DNA of 64,000 nt from Zopfochytrium polystomum (taxonomy: Eukaryota; Chytridiomycota; Chytridiomycetes; Chytridiales; Chytridiaceae). Both the position numbers and the translations under genes were made by a program. Below, piece by piece: positions 22,831 through 33,285 of the stretch. The first letter of the stretch is position 1. Each line of letters starts with the position of its first letter. The DNA is taken from the NCBI GenBank assembly GCA_025765615.1, contig JAIVFJ010000167.1:78012-142011 (forward strand), read 5' to 3'. The notes beneath the pieces are model-generated. The model was given only the letters and a program-made list of their open reading frames with translations. It was not told the origin of the DNA and did not search any database.

Positions 22831-25800
22831 TTACATTTTCCCCATGACCGCCGCATAAATCTGCATTCTCCCTTCCACCGTGCCCAGCGGGTCCCCCGCG
22901 GCGGCCACGACGGGAACGGCGTGCGACGGTTGGAACTCCCACGGGGCGTCGTCGGCCACGGAAGCGCCGTTGGTCGGAACGCCAGCGGCCGCCGCGCCGT
23001 CGCCGCTGCCACTGTAGGTGGCCCACAGCGGGATGCCACCGGCAGTCGCGAGCGGCAGCGCCAGGGACTGCGGAACGAGCTCCGAGGAGGAGGAGGCCAG
23101 GACGGAGGCGTCGTGGGTGAGCTCGGCAAACGTGATTGGAGACGCGCCGTCCCCGGCGGTGGCCGCGAGGCTGGAGGCGGCGGCCGAAGGGCTGCCGCCG
23201 TAGACAAAAGGCCGGGAGCCGGCTGCTTGTAGGAGCCTGGTCCCCCCAAGGTTGAAATAAGGCCCGCAATTAGAGAAGGAACCCTTGGAGACGATCGTGA
23301 GAATGCAGACTCACCGCACAAAATGCGCGCAGGATCCCACGCACAGTCCATCACTGACGACGGCCACTTTCTGCGGGTCCCAGCCGCTGCTGCTTGTTGG
23401 CTGCAAATAAGTCTTGACGCTCTGAACGTAGGCCGAGCAGTCGTATCCAAACGGTACAGAGTTGGGATACGACGAGCTCGTCCCTGACGATTTCGAACGC
23501 ATTCCCTGCGGGAAGAGATCGCCAACCGACGAGACGTGGTGATTGCTGTTTGGCGGAACTGTCAAAAGCTGTGGAGAAAAGTGGGTCTGGTCGGATACGG
23601 AAGGCTGTTGAGAGAAACTGCCAGAGTACAGAGCGACGTTTAACGGGCTTTGCGGCATCGAAAATGACATGTGCGTTGCTGGCGTGGAATTGGGGAAAAG
23701 GTACTGTGCTGATACTTTAGCCGATCAGCGGCCAGTAAATGGTTTCGATCACCTGGAGCAAGGCAAAGGTAGAACAAAGCGCTCCCCCCGCGTTGCTTGA
23801 CACGTCGATGATCAGCCTCTGCAGTTTCTTTGCAGCAAGCATATTCAAGCCAGCCGAAAAAGTTCCAAACATCGAACCCAAAGCCTGCGGTGTGGCAACT
23901 GTGGGCGTCGAAGATGAAAACAACTGGTATTTTTATGCCGTCCGGCAGCGAAGAAAAATTATATCAGTAAGCTGCATCTCCCGATGATTCAAAACTCACG
24001 ACAATGCTCTTACCCACAATCCCGTTGTATTATCCAGTTCATAAAACGCCATCATTTCACCAGCGGTCAAAGGCGGCGGTAGGGTCGTTGCGCTGGGTTT
24101 CAATTCAACATCGCTCTCTCCTTTTGGGCTTTTCTCGTCTTCATTGCTAGCGCCTGCTGAGTCTGACTGAAGTGCCAGCCTGCTTAGACGACGGCTTTGG
24201 CTCCGGGCATAAACCCAATCTATGGGAGGATTGATAAAGTCCGCATAGATCGAGGGTTGTCTCGGCGTCGCGGCAGCTTTTGATTCTCTCCGATCCACTG
24301 TGTTGTGCCCCAGGTCATCCACCACTGGGGAACCCAGCGTCGAAGCATCCAAGGAACGCCTTTCATAACCGCCAACATCATCTGAATTCCACCATGGATC
24401 CTCTACTTGCTGCTCTTCATCATCATCCGCAGTGTGAACGCTGTGCACCGAGGTCAAGCTTGCTCCCATAAACGACCCCGCTCCGCGCAAAAACGCCGAT
24501 GCTTCGGCAGTCCTTGCATTCAAGTTCCACATGCCGTACCCAGCGCTAACATGCGGTGTCCATTCGTCGTCGTCGTGAGAGAGCGGGTCTTTCTGTGCAC
24601 TCGGCCTCTTGCCTCGACTCGTTGGTGAATTATTTGCGCCCGCAGGCGTGGAACTTTCCTTTGAAGCTGACGGTGGTGCCGTCGTGTCAGAGCAGATCGT
24701 CGAATAGAACGAACTAGACCCTTTTTCGAGGGCAGATCTGGCGACGGCGTTGAAGTCGCCAATTACGAACGCCCACGGTACGTCAAGGATTTTACTGCCG
24801 CCGGTTACGACTGTTCCTTCCGGGGGAATCAACGAGAATCGGAATGGTTTATCCGTGTGGTTCCAAACATGGTGTTGAAAAGGGTTCGAGGACGAGTATA
24901 TTAAATCATCTGCTCTCTGTCCTATTGGTGACGGAATAGCTGGAGACTTGTTAATTGGATCAAAGGTGAGGCGTGGAAGCAGTGCATTCAATCGGGCGGA
25001 AGGACTCTTTGAGTTTCGCGAAAGCGGTGAAACGTCAGCAACTTGTTGGAAGTACGCCTTATTTGGCCCAATCAAAAAATGGTTAAAAAGGGCCGCCCTC
25101 AATCAATCACCGTGGAACATTACCTCAGCGTCTACGCCATCAACTAGGGAGACCTGCCAACCAACCCAGCTTTCCAGATCCGCTATTCCTTGCTGCTTCC
25201 AGAATGCAGCTAGTTTCGTCCGCAAATCCTCGTTCACAGTTGGATGATCCCAAATCGCAGACTTTAAAACGACCTTGGCGTCCGTTTTCGCATTCGAATC
25301 ATTCTCGCTGGAAGAGATATTGATAGATATAGCCCACGGAAGCAGGAATCGTCCAACTCCAACAAAGCAAGAAGGACGGTAGCTGATCAGACCGTCGCGC
25401 ATGGAGACGGTCAAGGAGTCCGAGACTGCCCGCTGAAACATCAATTCGCTCTGGAATTGTGCGCTCCCCAAGCCGTCCAAAGATTTGAAGATATTGAAAT
25501 GGGAAGGATATAGCGGCTCAATTGACAAAGCAGTCAGGTCGGGGTACGGGTATCTGTTTGCGCAACTGCATCAGTTTTTGGTTGAAAGGTTTTAGAACGC
25601 ACAAACTAAAGACGTCCTTGAGCGCCTTGATCGTGGCGGACTGCACGTTCGAACGGAGGGGGAAAGACTGGAAGCAGTGGAAAGCCGCGTCGGCTGAAGT
25701 GACGGTGGAGGGGCCGTCGCCAGCAAGAGCGTTGCAAGGATCGCTCGCTGTTGTGGCAGCGCTCGTTCGGGGGGTGGGGGACATGCTCTGGCGGCCGTGA

Positions 25801-26171
25801 GACACAGTGTCGGCAGGAGAGATTCCCTTCACATCGGAGGCCGCGCTGAAGCCGCCGAAGCCACCGCCCGCGTCGGTGCCGCTTCGTTGTTGCGCATTTC
25901 CGTCGGACAGCGCAGATGCAGCAGCACGGTCAAAGTCGGGAGGATGCGAAGAGGATTGAAGAAAGTTGCTTGGAGGAAAGTGACCGTAGTCTTCGATCCG
26001 GCTCGCCGCGGCGAACGACGACGACGATGATGCTGGCGAGCTCCAGCGAGAGGATGGAGATGACGCCGTGAGAAGCAGAAGCGACGCTGCGACGGCGGCT
26101 GTTGCTGCTGCAGCTGCTGCAGTGGTGTGTGGCGCCATTGTAGCCGCCCTCCCTCGGCCTCCCGGTGCCAT
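22831..26171 (-). CDS. Secreted S41-family peptidase-like protein
   Basis: Start ATG 26171 precedes an Ala/Leu-rich hydrophobic stretch that reads as a signal peptide (AAVAASLLLLTASS). The mature part has FHCFQSFPLRSNVQSATIKA and, after an intron starting GTGCGTTC, CANRYPYPDLTALSIEPLYP. A long middle domain follows, with a S/P/D-rich insertion of about 130 residues near 24150-24700. It continues with LQRLIIDVSSNAGGALCSTF and the nucleophile region KVAVVSDGLCVGSCAHFVR (about 23320-23370). The final exon begins LLQAAGSRPFVYGGSPSAAA and ends QIYAAVMGKM (stop 22831-22833). This is the layout of fungal S41 (tail-specific/CPAF-like) proteins. The Ser of GSCAHF is the expected nucleophile. The large insertion makes active-enzyme status uncertain. 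Confidence 0.78.
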
Positions 26172-26410
26172 TTTTTTTTTTTTTTTTTGCTCCTTTGTGA
26201 TCGTAGGGTTCCAGCAGTTTTTCTTGTCGCATCTTAAAAGCAAGCCGGCTGACCCACCCACCTTCCCCTTGCAACACAATGCCAGCTTATGGCGGAGGGG
26301 GGTGTAGGATGAGGGGGAAGAAGGGAGGATAAGGATTTGAACGACTGTATTCAGCTAGCTGATTGCGGAGGAAATGTCAAATTGCACTTTTGGTTTAGTC
26401 AAACAATGCG
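26172..26410. other. Short intergenic region with T18 tract
   Basis: It separates the S41-like start from the 3' end of the WW/ankyrin-like gene. A homopolymer T run abuts the S41 start codon (26171-26188), that is, a poly-A immediately upstream of its ATG. Nothing else is recognised. Confidence 0.5.
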
Positions 26411-28096
26411 TTATCCACCTCCCAACTTCAAGACCTCCTCTGCTTCTTTCATAAAACGACGACCTTGCAGCGAGAATTGCTCAGCCCCGTTCGTTGGCAT
26501 CTCCAGGCAGTTCTTTCTCCACCATTCGAGATCTTGCAATTCGAAGATTATCGAGTTTTCGACCCAGTCCTCCACCAGGCAGACCTCCCCGGCCCCTCCC
26601 ATTCGAAAAACCCTTGTATCAGGAGGAGCCCGATAAGGTAGGAATTCCCACCACCACTGCAGAGCGTCCACTTTGTCACGACCTGGGGCAAATAGAATAG
26701 ACCTCAAGTCAAGCGCTGACGGCCACTCGACTTGGAAGCCGCTGTTTTTCCACCATTCAAGAAGCAGGTGGGAGTGCCGGCTCTGATATATAACACCGTC
26801 CTTGCTCCATTTCCCATTGAAAACGAAAGGAACACCGCTGGATTTCCACCATTCCAGGACTGCGACGTTCCCCTTTTTGCACGCATCAAGAGCCATATCT
26901 TCAGTCATGACCATTTGGCAACCGTTGTCCTTAAAACATTGCAGAAGAGCGGTATAGTTGTAAGTGGAAGCGATGTGTGCGAGAAAATGCTTTACTAGGC
27001 CGTCGTCTGGCCTGTAGCCTTGCTTATACAGAAGTTCAAATATGGCAGTGTGACCCTTTGTAGCAGCGTCTATGAGGTTCGCACTGGTCGGACCCGTCTC
27101 GACACCCAAGTCCCACAAGAATTGCAAGACATTGGTATGACAACCCCGGTAGGCTGCTCGAAAACATCGATGTGAGAGATTGGTGGCCAAGTTATTTCCA
27201 GATTCTTTGTTCCACCAACGAAGGACGTCTAAATTCCCTCCTCCACACGCAAGTTCGATCAGGTCGGTCCAAGGCATCTCCACCTCGTTATCACGAAGCC
27301 ACTGCAGGACTCTCATCTGGTGATTATGGCACGCCCACTCCAGCGTGTGCAATGGGTCTGAGAACCTGGCCTCCTTCCTTCGGATGAGGTGGCTCAACTG
27401 CAGCTCATCATCAACAAAATCCATCCTCAGAATTTCATCCAAAGGAGTTCCGTTCTCTTCACACCAGCGCACAACGTCGCCGTGGTTCGCCCTGGCAGCC
27501 GCGTCCACCGCGGGCAATGGAACCCGAAACTCGTCAACACAATAGTCCCGGCACCACTGGAGGATCGGGATGTGGCCATTTTCGCACGCGCTACGGATTG
27601 CTCCGTCAACCAGCCGCATACAGATGCCTGGGAAGTTCATCAGGGCGAGGAGCGGTGAATCTCTCCACCAGGCAAACACAGCCAAGTGGCAAGTGGCGCC
27701 AGCACGCGTTAGCGCCTCGGAGGCCGTGGCCAGGTCCTTGCCCGACGGTTCACCGAACTTGAAATGGCGCAATTGGGGTAGGGAAACATCCCACCATTCG
27801 AGGCGCAGCTCTGATCCGTCTGCCGTGCGGACTTGCCGCGATCGGAGTGTCCAGAGGATGGCGGCGAGCGGCGTGGTGGATCCGATGGGGATGGTGGCGT
27901 GGCGCAGTCGGAAATCGAGGAGGTCGACCAGGCCGCGGCCGCTGGCTGCTTCGAGGGATGCAGATGGGATCGAGAAAAGCGCAAGGGCTTGCGATGGGCA
28001 GTGTCGATACAGGGTAGCGAGAACGAAGCGATCTTTGCCGAAGAGGTACGAGCAGATTGTGGGGATGGCGTCGCCCTGAACGTGAGGTGCGGGCAT
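26411..28096 (-). CDS. Intronless WW-motif ankyrin-like repeat protein
   Basis: A 561-residue single-exon protein starting MPAPHVQGDAIPTICSYLF, a short F-box-like/leader helix segment. It has at least ten degenerate repeats of about 30-35 residues. They follow the pattern A-C-x-x-G-[NH]-x-x-[VI]-L-x-W-[WC]-x-x-x-G: examples are ACENGHIPILQWCRDYC, ACHNHQMRVLQWLRDN, ACGGGNLDVLRWWNKESG, ATKGHTAIFELLYKQG and ACKKGNVAVLEWWKSSG. This is ankyrin-type helix-turn-helix spacing with a Trp pair in the second helix. I associate such proteins with large families in chytrid-like fungi. The N-terminal helix plus repeats suggests a substrate adaptor, which is inference. The ORF is open 116 codons upstream only because of repeats. 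Confidence 0.7.
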   Translation of the reverse strand: MPAPHVQGDAIPTICSYLFGKDRFVLATLYRHCPSQALALFSIPSASLEAASGRGLVDLLDFRLRHATIPIGSTTPLAAILWTLRSRQVRTADGSELRLEWWDVSLPQLRHFKFGEPSGKDLATASEALTRAGATCHLAVFAWWRDSPLLALMNFPGICMRLVDGAIRSACENGHIPILQWCRDYCVDEFRVPLPAVDAAARANHGDVVRWCEENGTPLDEILRMDFVDDELQLSHLIRRKEARFSDPLHTLEWACHNHQMRVLQWLRDNEVEMPWTDLIELACGGGNLDVLRWWNKESGNNLATNLSHRCFRAAYRGCHTNVLQFLWDLGVETGPTSANLIDAATKGHTAIFELLYKQGYRPDDGLVKHFLAHIASTYNYTALLQCFKDNGCQMVMTEDMALDACKKGNVAVLEWWKSSGVPFVFNGKWSKDGVIYQSRHSHLLLEWWKNSGFQVEWPSALDLRSILFAPGRDKVDALQWWWEFLPYRAPPDTRVFRMGGAGEVCLVEDWVENSIIFELQDLEWWRKNCLEMPTNGAEQFSLQGRRFMKEAEEVLKLGGG

Positions 28097-28566
28097 GTGG
28101 GTTTTTTTTTTTTGTTTTTTTTTCGTTTTTTTTTGTTTTTTTTGTTTTGTTTTTCTTTTGTTCGATTGATATGTTGACAAGAAACGTTTCAGAGAAACAA
28201 ATGTTCGGGCCGTGCGTGGGTCTATTTGCAAACTGTGTGCGAGAGTTGTTTTTTGTTGCAAAACCTTGCCGGATTTGGATGGACCCAAAAAAAAAAAAAA
28301 AAAAAAAAAAAAGAAAAGAAAAACGAAAAATTGAAAGAGACGACATTGAGACAGAGAGGGAGAGACAGAGACAGAAATCTGAAGAGGCAGCCTGACAGAC
28401 AGACAAAACACTCCGCCAAACCGTGAACCCCCGTGCCCATCCATATGCCCTGCCCGCCGCGGGCATCATCGCTCGGTCCAGAGTAGAGTTCTAGACTGCA
28501 CGTATTGCACACTGCCCCTAGACTACCACTACAACTACAGTACTGCAACAACAACAACAACAACAA

Positions 28567-28605
<39 letters not shown>

Positions 28606-28735
28606 TACTACTACTACTTCTACTACTGCTTCTACACTGCAACTGCACTGCAACTGCACTGCTACTGCTACTGCGCGAGGGGCGGGAAAGAGAGAGAACA
28701 GCCATTCCATCATCCATCCCATCCATCCACCGGCG
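28097..28735. repeat. Repeat-loaded divergent promoter region
   Basis: It lies between the WW/ankyrin-like gene (-) and the chitin-synthase-like gene (+). It contains T-tracts (28100-28155), an A26 run (28287-28312), GACAGA-type repeats (28345-28405), (CAA)n at about 28547-28567, (ACT)n at about 28567-28625 and CCAT repeats before the ATG at 28736. If translation began at an upstream ATG (28505), the protein would gain a poly-Asn/poly-Thr head. Confidence 0.7.
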
Positions 28736-31700
28736 ATGGACGGTGCGAACCCTCACGATCCCAGCGACAGCATCAGGACATCCACCGCAACAACCACCAA
28801 ACTCTCCAGCGACAATGCAGGAAGCTACAACTTCACTGCAGCATACGCCGCCGCCTCAGCTTTTGGCCCTGTGGCAACTCCCCTTGGATCATCGCACCTC
28901 ACGCATTCGTCCTCATTGTACGTGTCCTCTTCCCTGCCTCGACGATCATCGGCCCGATCTTTTGGAAACCTCCCGCTGGGTCCCTCACCGTTTCCGACCC
29001 TCGCCAACTCTGCCGTTGGCACTGCACCGTCATTACCATCCCTCCCTCTCGTACCGTCTACCCGCAAATCATCAGCCCCCGACTTTCCGCAACATCAACG
29101 TATGTATCCGTCTGCCCCGCCTCCCACGCCGGTGGGTCAGCCTGCCCTCGTCTCCACCCTTTGGAGAAGCTGCTCCACCGCCGTCTCCTTCTGGGCTCCA
29201 GCTGCGTTGATTTCGTGGATGAAGCAGCAGTACATTCGGCGGGGAATCAGCCCTTTGCTTGCCGTCTCGCTCTGGAGGGACAAGATACTTGGAGCAGTCC
29301 TAGTTCTCCTTGGGGCGGCCTTGGTTGTCGGCAGCGTCGAATTCGTCTCACCGCTGATCTGTCCGGCGGCGCGCGGCAAAGCCGCCGGCGCCTGCGTGCT
29401 TTACGACCCCGTGCTCTTTGCGCTGGCAGGTCTTGCCTGGCTCGTCTACTTTGTAGCGGCCGTGCGGTCCCTGAAGCCAGCGCCGACGGGCACTTTGGCG
29501 GCGTCTGTCGAGCAAGCTGACGTGGTAGCGGGGGGTGTGGCTCCACTTCAGCCGCTGGAGACCGCGATCCTTGTCACGATCCCTGCCGATGCGCGTCACG
29601 AGCATCTCGACCGCACCCTCGACTCTCTGCGAGCGGCACTGCAGTCCCCATCCCCTTCCAAAGACCATCACAGCAAGGCAGCTTCGGTGGGCGGCGGCGC
29701 CCCCCGTCCCCATCCGCGCTGTGTCCTTGTGCTAGTGGTTGATGGCTCCGTTCCGTCGACCAATACCCCTCTTGCCTCCCACCTCCTCTCCGCCCTCTCC
29801 TCTGACAACGTCGTAAATCCACAGCTCAACCCCCGTCCTTACTACTCCACTACCGGGGCAAATGCCGCATTTGTTCATTCCGGGTTTTGGCAAAATACCC
29901 CTTTCCTACTGGTCGCAAAATGCGGATCCCGCTCCGAGCGGACGGCGGCCGTCACGCCAGGAGCGCGCGGTGCGACGGACTCGGTCGCACTGCTATTGTC
30001 ATTTTTGCGAGCTTCCTCGTCTCCAACGCCGCTATATTCTCCACTCGGCCACGCGTTGCACACGCACTGTGCTCACGTCCTCAATATTCGTCCCTCCCGC
30101 CTCCGAAACATGGTCGTTTTTCCCGCCGGCGTTGCGCTGGATCAATCGGCGATCCCTTCGATGCTGACCGTGCTTGAGCGGTCGCCATCAACAGTTGCGG
30201 TCCAAGCCCGTGTTCGGGTCGGTGACGGCGACAACTACTTGACCCGCATTTTCCACTCTTGTAAGTATGGCGTTATGGGCTTGTCAGACCGTTTGACAGA
30301 ATATTTGCCCACCCAGACCACAGCCTTCTCTTTCCGCCAGGACCGCTTGTATCTGCTTTCCGCTTGACGTTCGAATCCAGAGGGCCATGCGCGACAGACC
30401 CTTTCGTCATCCACATGTTTGCAGGTGGAGCTGTCTTTATCGACGAGTTCACTCTCGTTGGGCCGGTCCCAACAATACCAACAGCCTCGCCGAAATCAAC
30501 AGTTGCAAGCCTTGCAGAGATCATTACCACAGTTCACCCGAAAACGCGGATCGCCGACACTTCCGGTTCGACGGTCGGCGCTGCTGCCGTGGCCGTTGCG
30601 TCAGCAGCCGGGAGCAGCGACGCCGCGTTCCACCCCGCACTGCTTCCTTCAATGTGGGCAGCTCGGTTCAACGGTGTTCGCGGAGTGCTGACAGCGGTGC
30701 TGTCGCTCGTCGGTGGAACCTACATGCTGTTTCTCATCGCTCGCTCTGCTTCATGGTACGGATGGCATGTGCAGTTGGCCGTGCCTCCTCGCCTTGAACT
30801 CCTTCCTGTCATTGCTGCACCCGGCTGGCTGGACTTGGACCACCCCAGCTTGATCCCGTGGTGGGATCCATCAGTGGTCGTCCCCGCTGCTTTTGCAGCT
30901 TTGGCTCTTCTGCATGCGCTTTTGCTCGCTGGGACCGGGATTTTCACTTCCCCGGAACGGAGAAAAGGTGCCGGTTGGGAGGCGATCGGTGCGTTATTGT
31001 TCCTGGTCACTTGGCCCTGGTTCTTGGTAGTGGTCCCCCTTGTCGGCTTGTTTGGTTACGACGTGTGGAGTATGCGGTTGGCGTTGCAACGCGACGGCAA
31101 AGGCCACGGGGCCGAGCGGCGAAGAATAGCTCTGAACTCCGGTAGGGTCTCACCGTCGACCACAATTACTCTTGCCGACAGCGACGAAGGGGAAGAAGAG
31201 CTTTGCCTTCTGCCCTCAACAACGCGCGACAGGATGCGGGCCGCGAGTATCCAATGGGAGCGACAGTCACTTGCCCTTTCGGCTCTTTCTCGCATGGGTT
31301 CTATCCCTTCTCTATCAAGGGTGTCAACTGGTGCAGCGCCACAGGTTGCCGCTCCTCCGGCGATACCTGCCCCGAACGCACAACCGTCAGGCGCCAACGA
31401 ACTCTTGGGACTTTCCCCTGCGATGCCTCCTCGGGAGTTTGCTCCAGCACCTCCGCCACCAGTTCCAACAAACATGGATAGAAACCCGGCATTCGTGGTG
31501 CCTCTCGGCTTTGACACGGCGACCACGGGAACCACCTCGGGAAAATCGTCCCCATGGAGCCCTTCCATTCGCATGACAGCTCTAATGAGCGCCGGCAACT
31601 ATGTCACCTCGCCTCCACCGAGCGCTCAGTTTCTCTCCCTGAAACGCCCACCAGACTCGCTGGCGCTGGACGACTTGGACGAGCTGGATGAGCTGGACGA

Positions 31701-32799
31701 AGACCTGGACGACGGCAACGCCGGCAACGATCCGCCATCCCCCACCTCACCGACTTCGCTCCTTCTCCAAACCCCCCTTAGCGCGTCGCGCCCCTCCATG
31801 GAAATCGCCTACCGACTCCCAACCTCACCCTCTCCGCACCGATCCAGTCCGTACCAACGCCGGCCGTCCCAGGTGGCGCAAGGGTGGGGTGCCATGTCCA
31901 ACTACTCCGGCGTGACCCGCTCGTCCGTGTCATCCCCACTGCGCACGCCCACCCCGACCACGGCCTCCTCTCCGTCGCGGAGCCAGAACAGGTCGGCGTC
32001 GTCAAGCGGGCCGTCGCGGAGCATGAGCCTCAGCCGCAGCCTCAGCCGGACCACCAACAGCCGCAGCATCAGCAGAACCGACACGACCACGAGCCACTCG
32101 TCTGGCAACGGCAACGGCAGCGGCAGCGGCAGCGGCGGTGGCGGTGGCGGCGGGCCCGCGGCAGCGTCGGCGGCGGCGGGGGCGGCGGGGACGCGCCGGT
32201 CGCTGAGACGATCGTGGCTGGACCGGCCCGGCGCGCCGACGTTACGGCCGCCGGCGTTCAGCCCGCCGCCACCCGCCGGGCCGCTGTCGTCGTTGCTGTC
32301 GTCACTGCCGTCGTCGCCGGCATGGACGGGCGCCGGCGGCGGAGGCGGCGGCGTTGGCGGGGGGCTCGCGGGGCTGCGCGCGGCGATCGCGTCTGCGTCG
32401 CCGGCGAATGCGACGGTCGGGGCGGGGGAGTCGCCGGCGCCTGGGACTCCCGGCACGCCTGGCGACACGCCGCAGCCGGGGGCAGCGGCGGGGGCGGCGG
32501 CGGCGGCGGGGTCGACGCCGGACCTTCCACTGTCGCTGGCGGCCGCGTCGCCCACTCTAGCGGCGATGGTAGCGGAGCTCTTGTTTTTCCACCAGAACGC
32601 GCGGCCGCTCCCGCGTGGGGTGAAAGACGAGGGAGGAGGCGACGACTTCGCGGCGGCGGCGGCGACCTCGGCGACCGTCGACCAAGCAAAAGATCACTTG
32701 AGGGTGCAGTTTGGCGAGAGGGCGGTGGCAAAGTGGGAGGAGGCCATTTCGGACGCTTGGCAGAGGATTCTCCTTGGCGAGTCGCTCGGCCCCATTTAA
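28736..32799 (+). CDS. Chitin-synthase-like GT2 protein without catalytic motifs
   Basis: Membrane protein resembling chitin synthases in order. An N-terminal disordered part is followed by a TM pair (KILGAVLVLLGAALVVGSVE and DPVLFALAGLAWLVYFVAAV), then GT-A-like elements: ETAILVTIPADARHEHLDRT, VLVLVVDGSVPS, and FLLVAKCGSRSER followed by GARGATDSVALLLSFL. After these come FRQDRL, TM segments (VLTAVLSLVGGTYMLFLIA; AALALLHALLLAGTGIF; FLVTWPWFLVVVPLVGLF) and a long S/P/G-rich tail. The position where chitin synthases carry the D-A-D metal site reads VVFPAGVALDQS, and no QxxRRW motif is seen. The frame changes at 30340-30380, compatible with a 32-nt intron (GTATCT...CCAG) or an indel. It is probably a pseudoenzyme or a very divergent relative. 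Confidence 0.55.
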
Positions 32800-33285
32800 A
32801 GCAAAGGATCAGACTCTTCTTCTTCTTCTTTACCCCTCTTGCCACCACCATCAACGTGGTGAGCGCACACTTGCACATGTGCTCAAAGGCACTCTGGCTG
32901 ACTTGTTATCTCTATGTTGTGGTATGGGTTCCTAGTCTCTGTGCTCTCTACTTGTTTTGCCCCACACTTTCCTTTTTGTGGGTGGGTGCTCCCCCCTTTT
33001 TCTTTGCGGTTTGCGGGGACTTGATTGATATTTTGTGTCTCTCCCATAATCAGATTCGATTAGATCCACTTGGCTTCTTCTTCCTCCATTTCCCAGCTTA
33101 TCGCATTTGGTGCACCGGGAGCGAACCGCTACACAAGCCAACAGCACAGCGCTCGACAAAGATTGCTTTCAACTGAAAAAGGACTGCCTTTGGTTTGGCA
33201 CGTCAAGAAAGTCGTAACTCAGCTGGAAAAAAAAAGAACCTTCAAGCCAAGACAGGTGGCCGAGACCTCTCCCACCTCAACTTTC
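32800..33285. other. Convergent intergenic region
   Basis: About 490 bp between the 3' ends of the chitin-synthase-like gene (+) and the acidic-protein gene (-). It is pyrimidine-rich with short T runs. The open frames it contains have no recognisable similarity. Confidence 0.5.

Noticed and set aside
25540..25620. Frameshift in the S41-like gene at the QIPVPRPDC end
   Set aside because: A normal intron starting GTGCGTTC and ending TGATGCAG restores YPYPDLTALSIE, a family-typical segment.
31884..33176. 430-codon ORF overlapping the end of the chitin-synthase-like gene
   Set aside because: Gly/Arg/Gln-rich translation of GC-rich repeats in another frame; no motifs and it runs through the stop region of the real gene.
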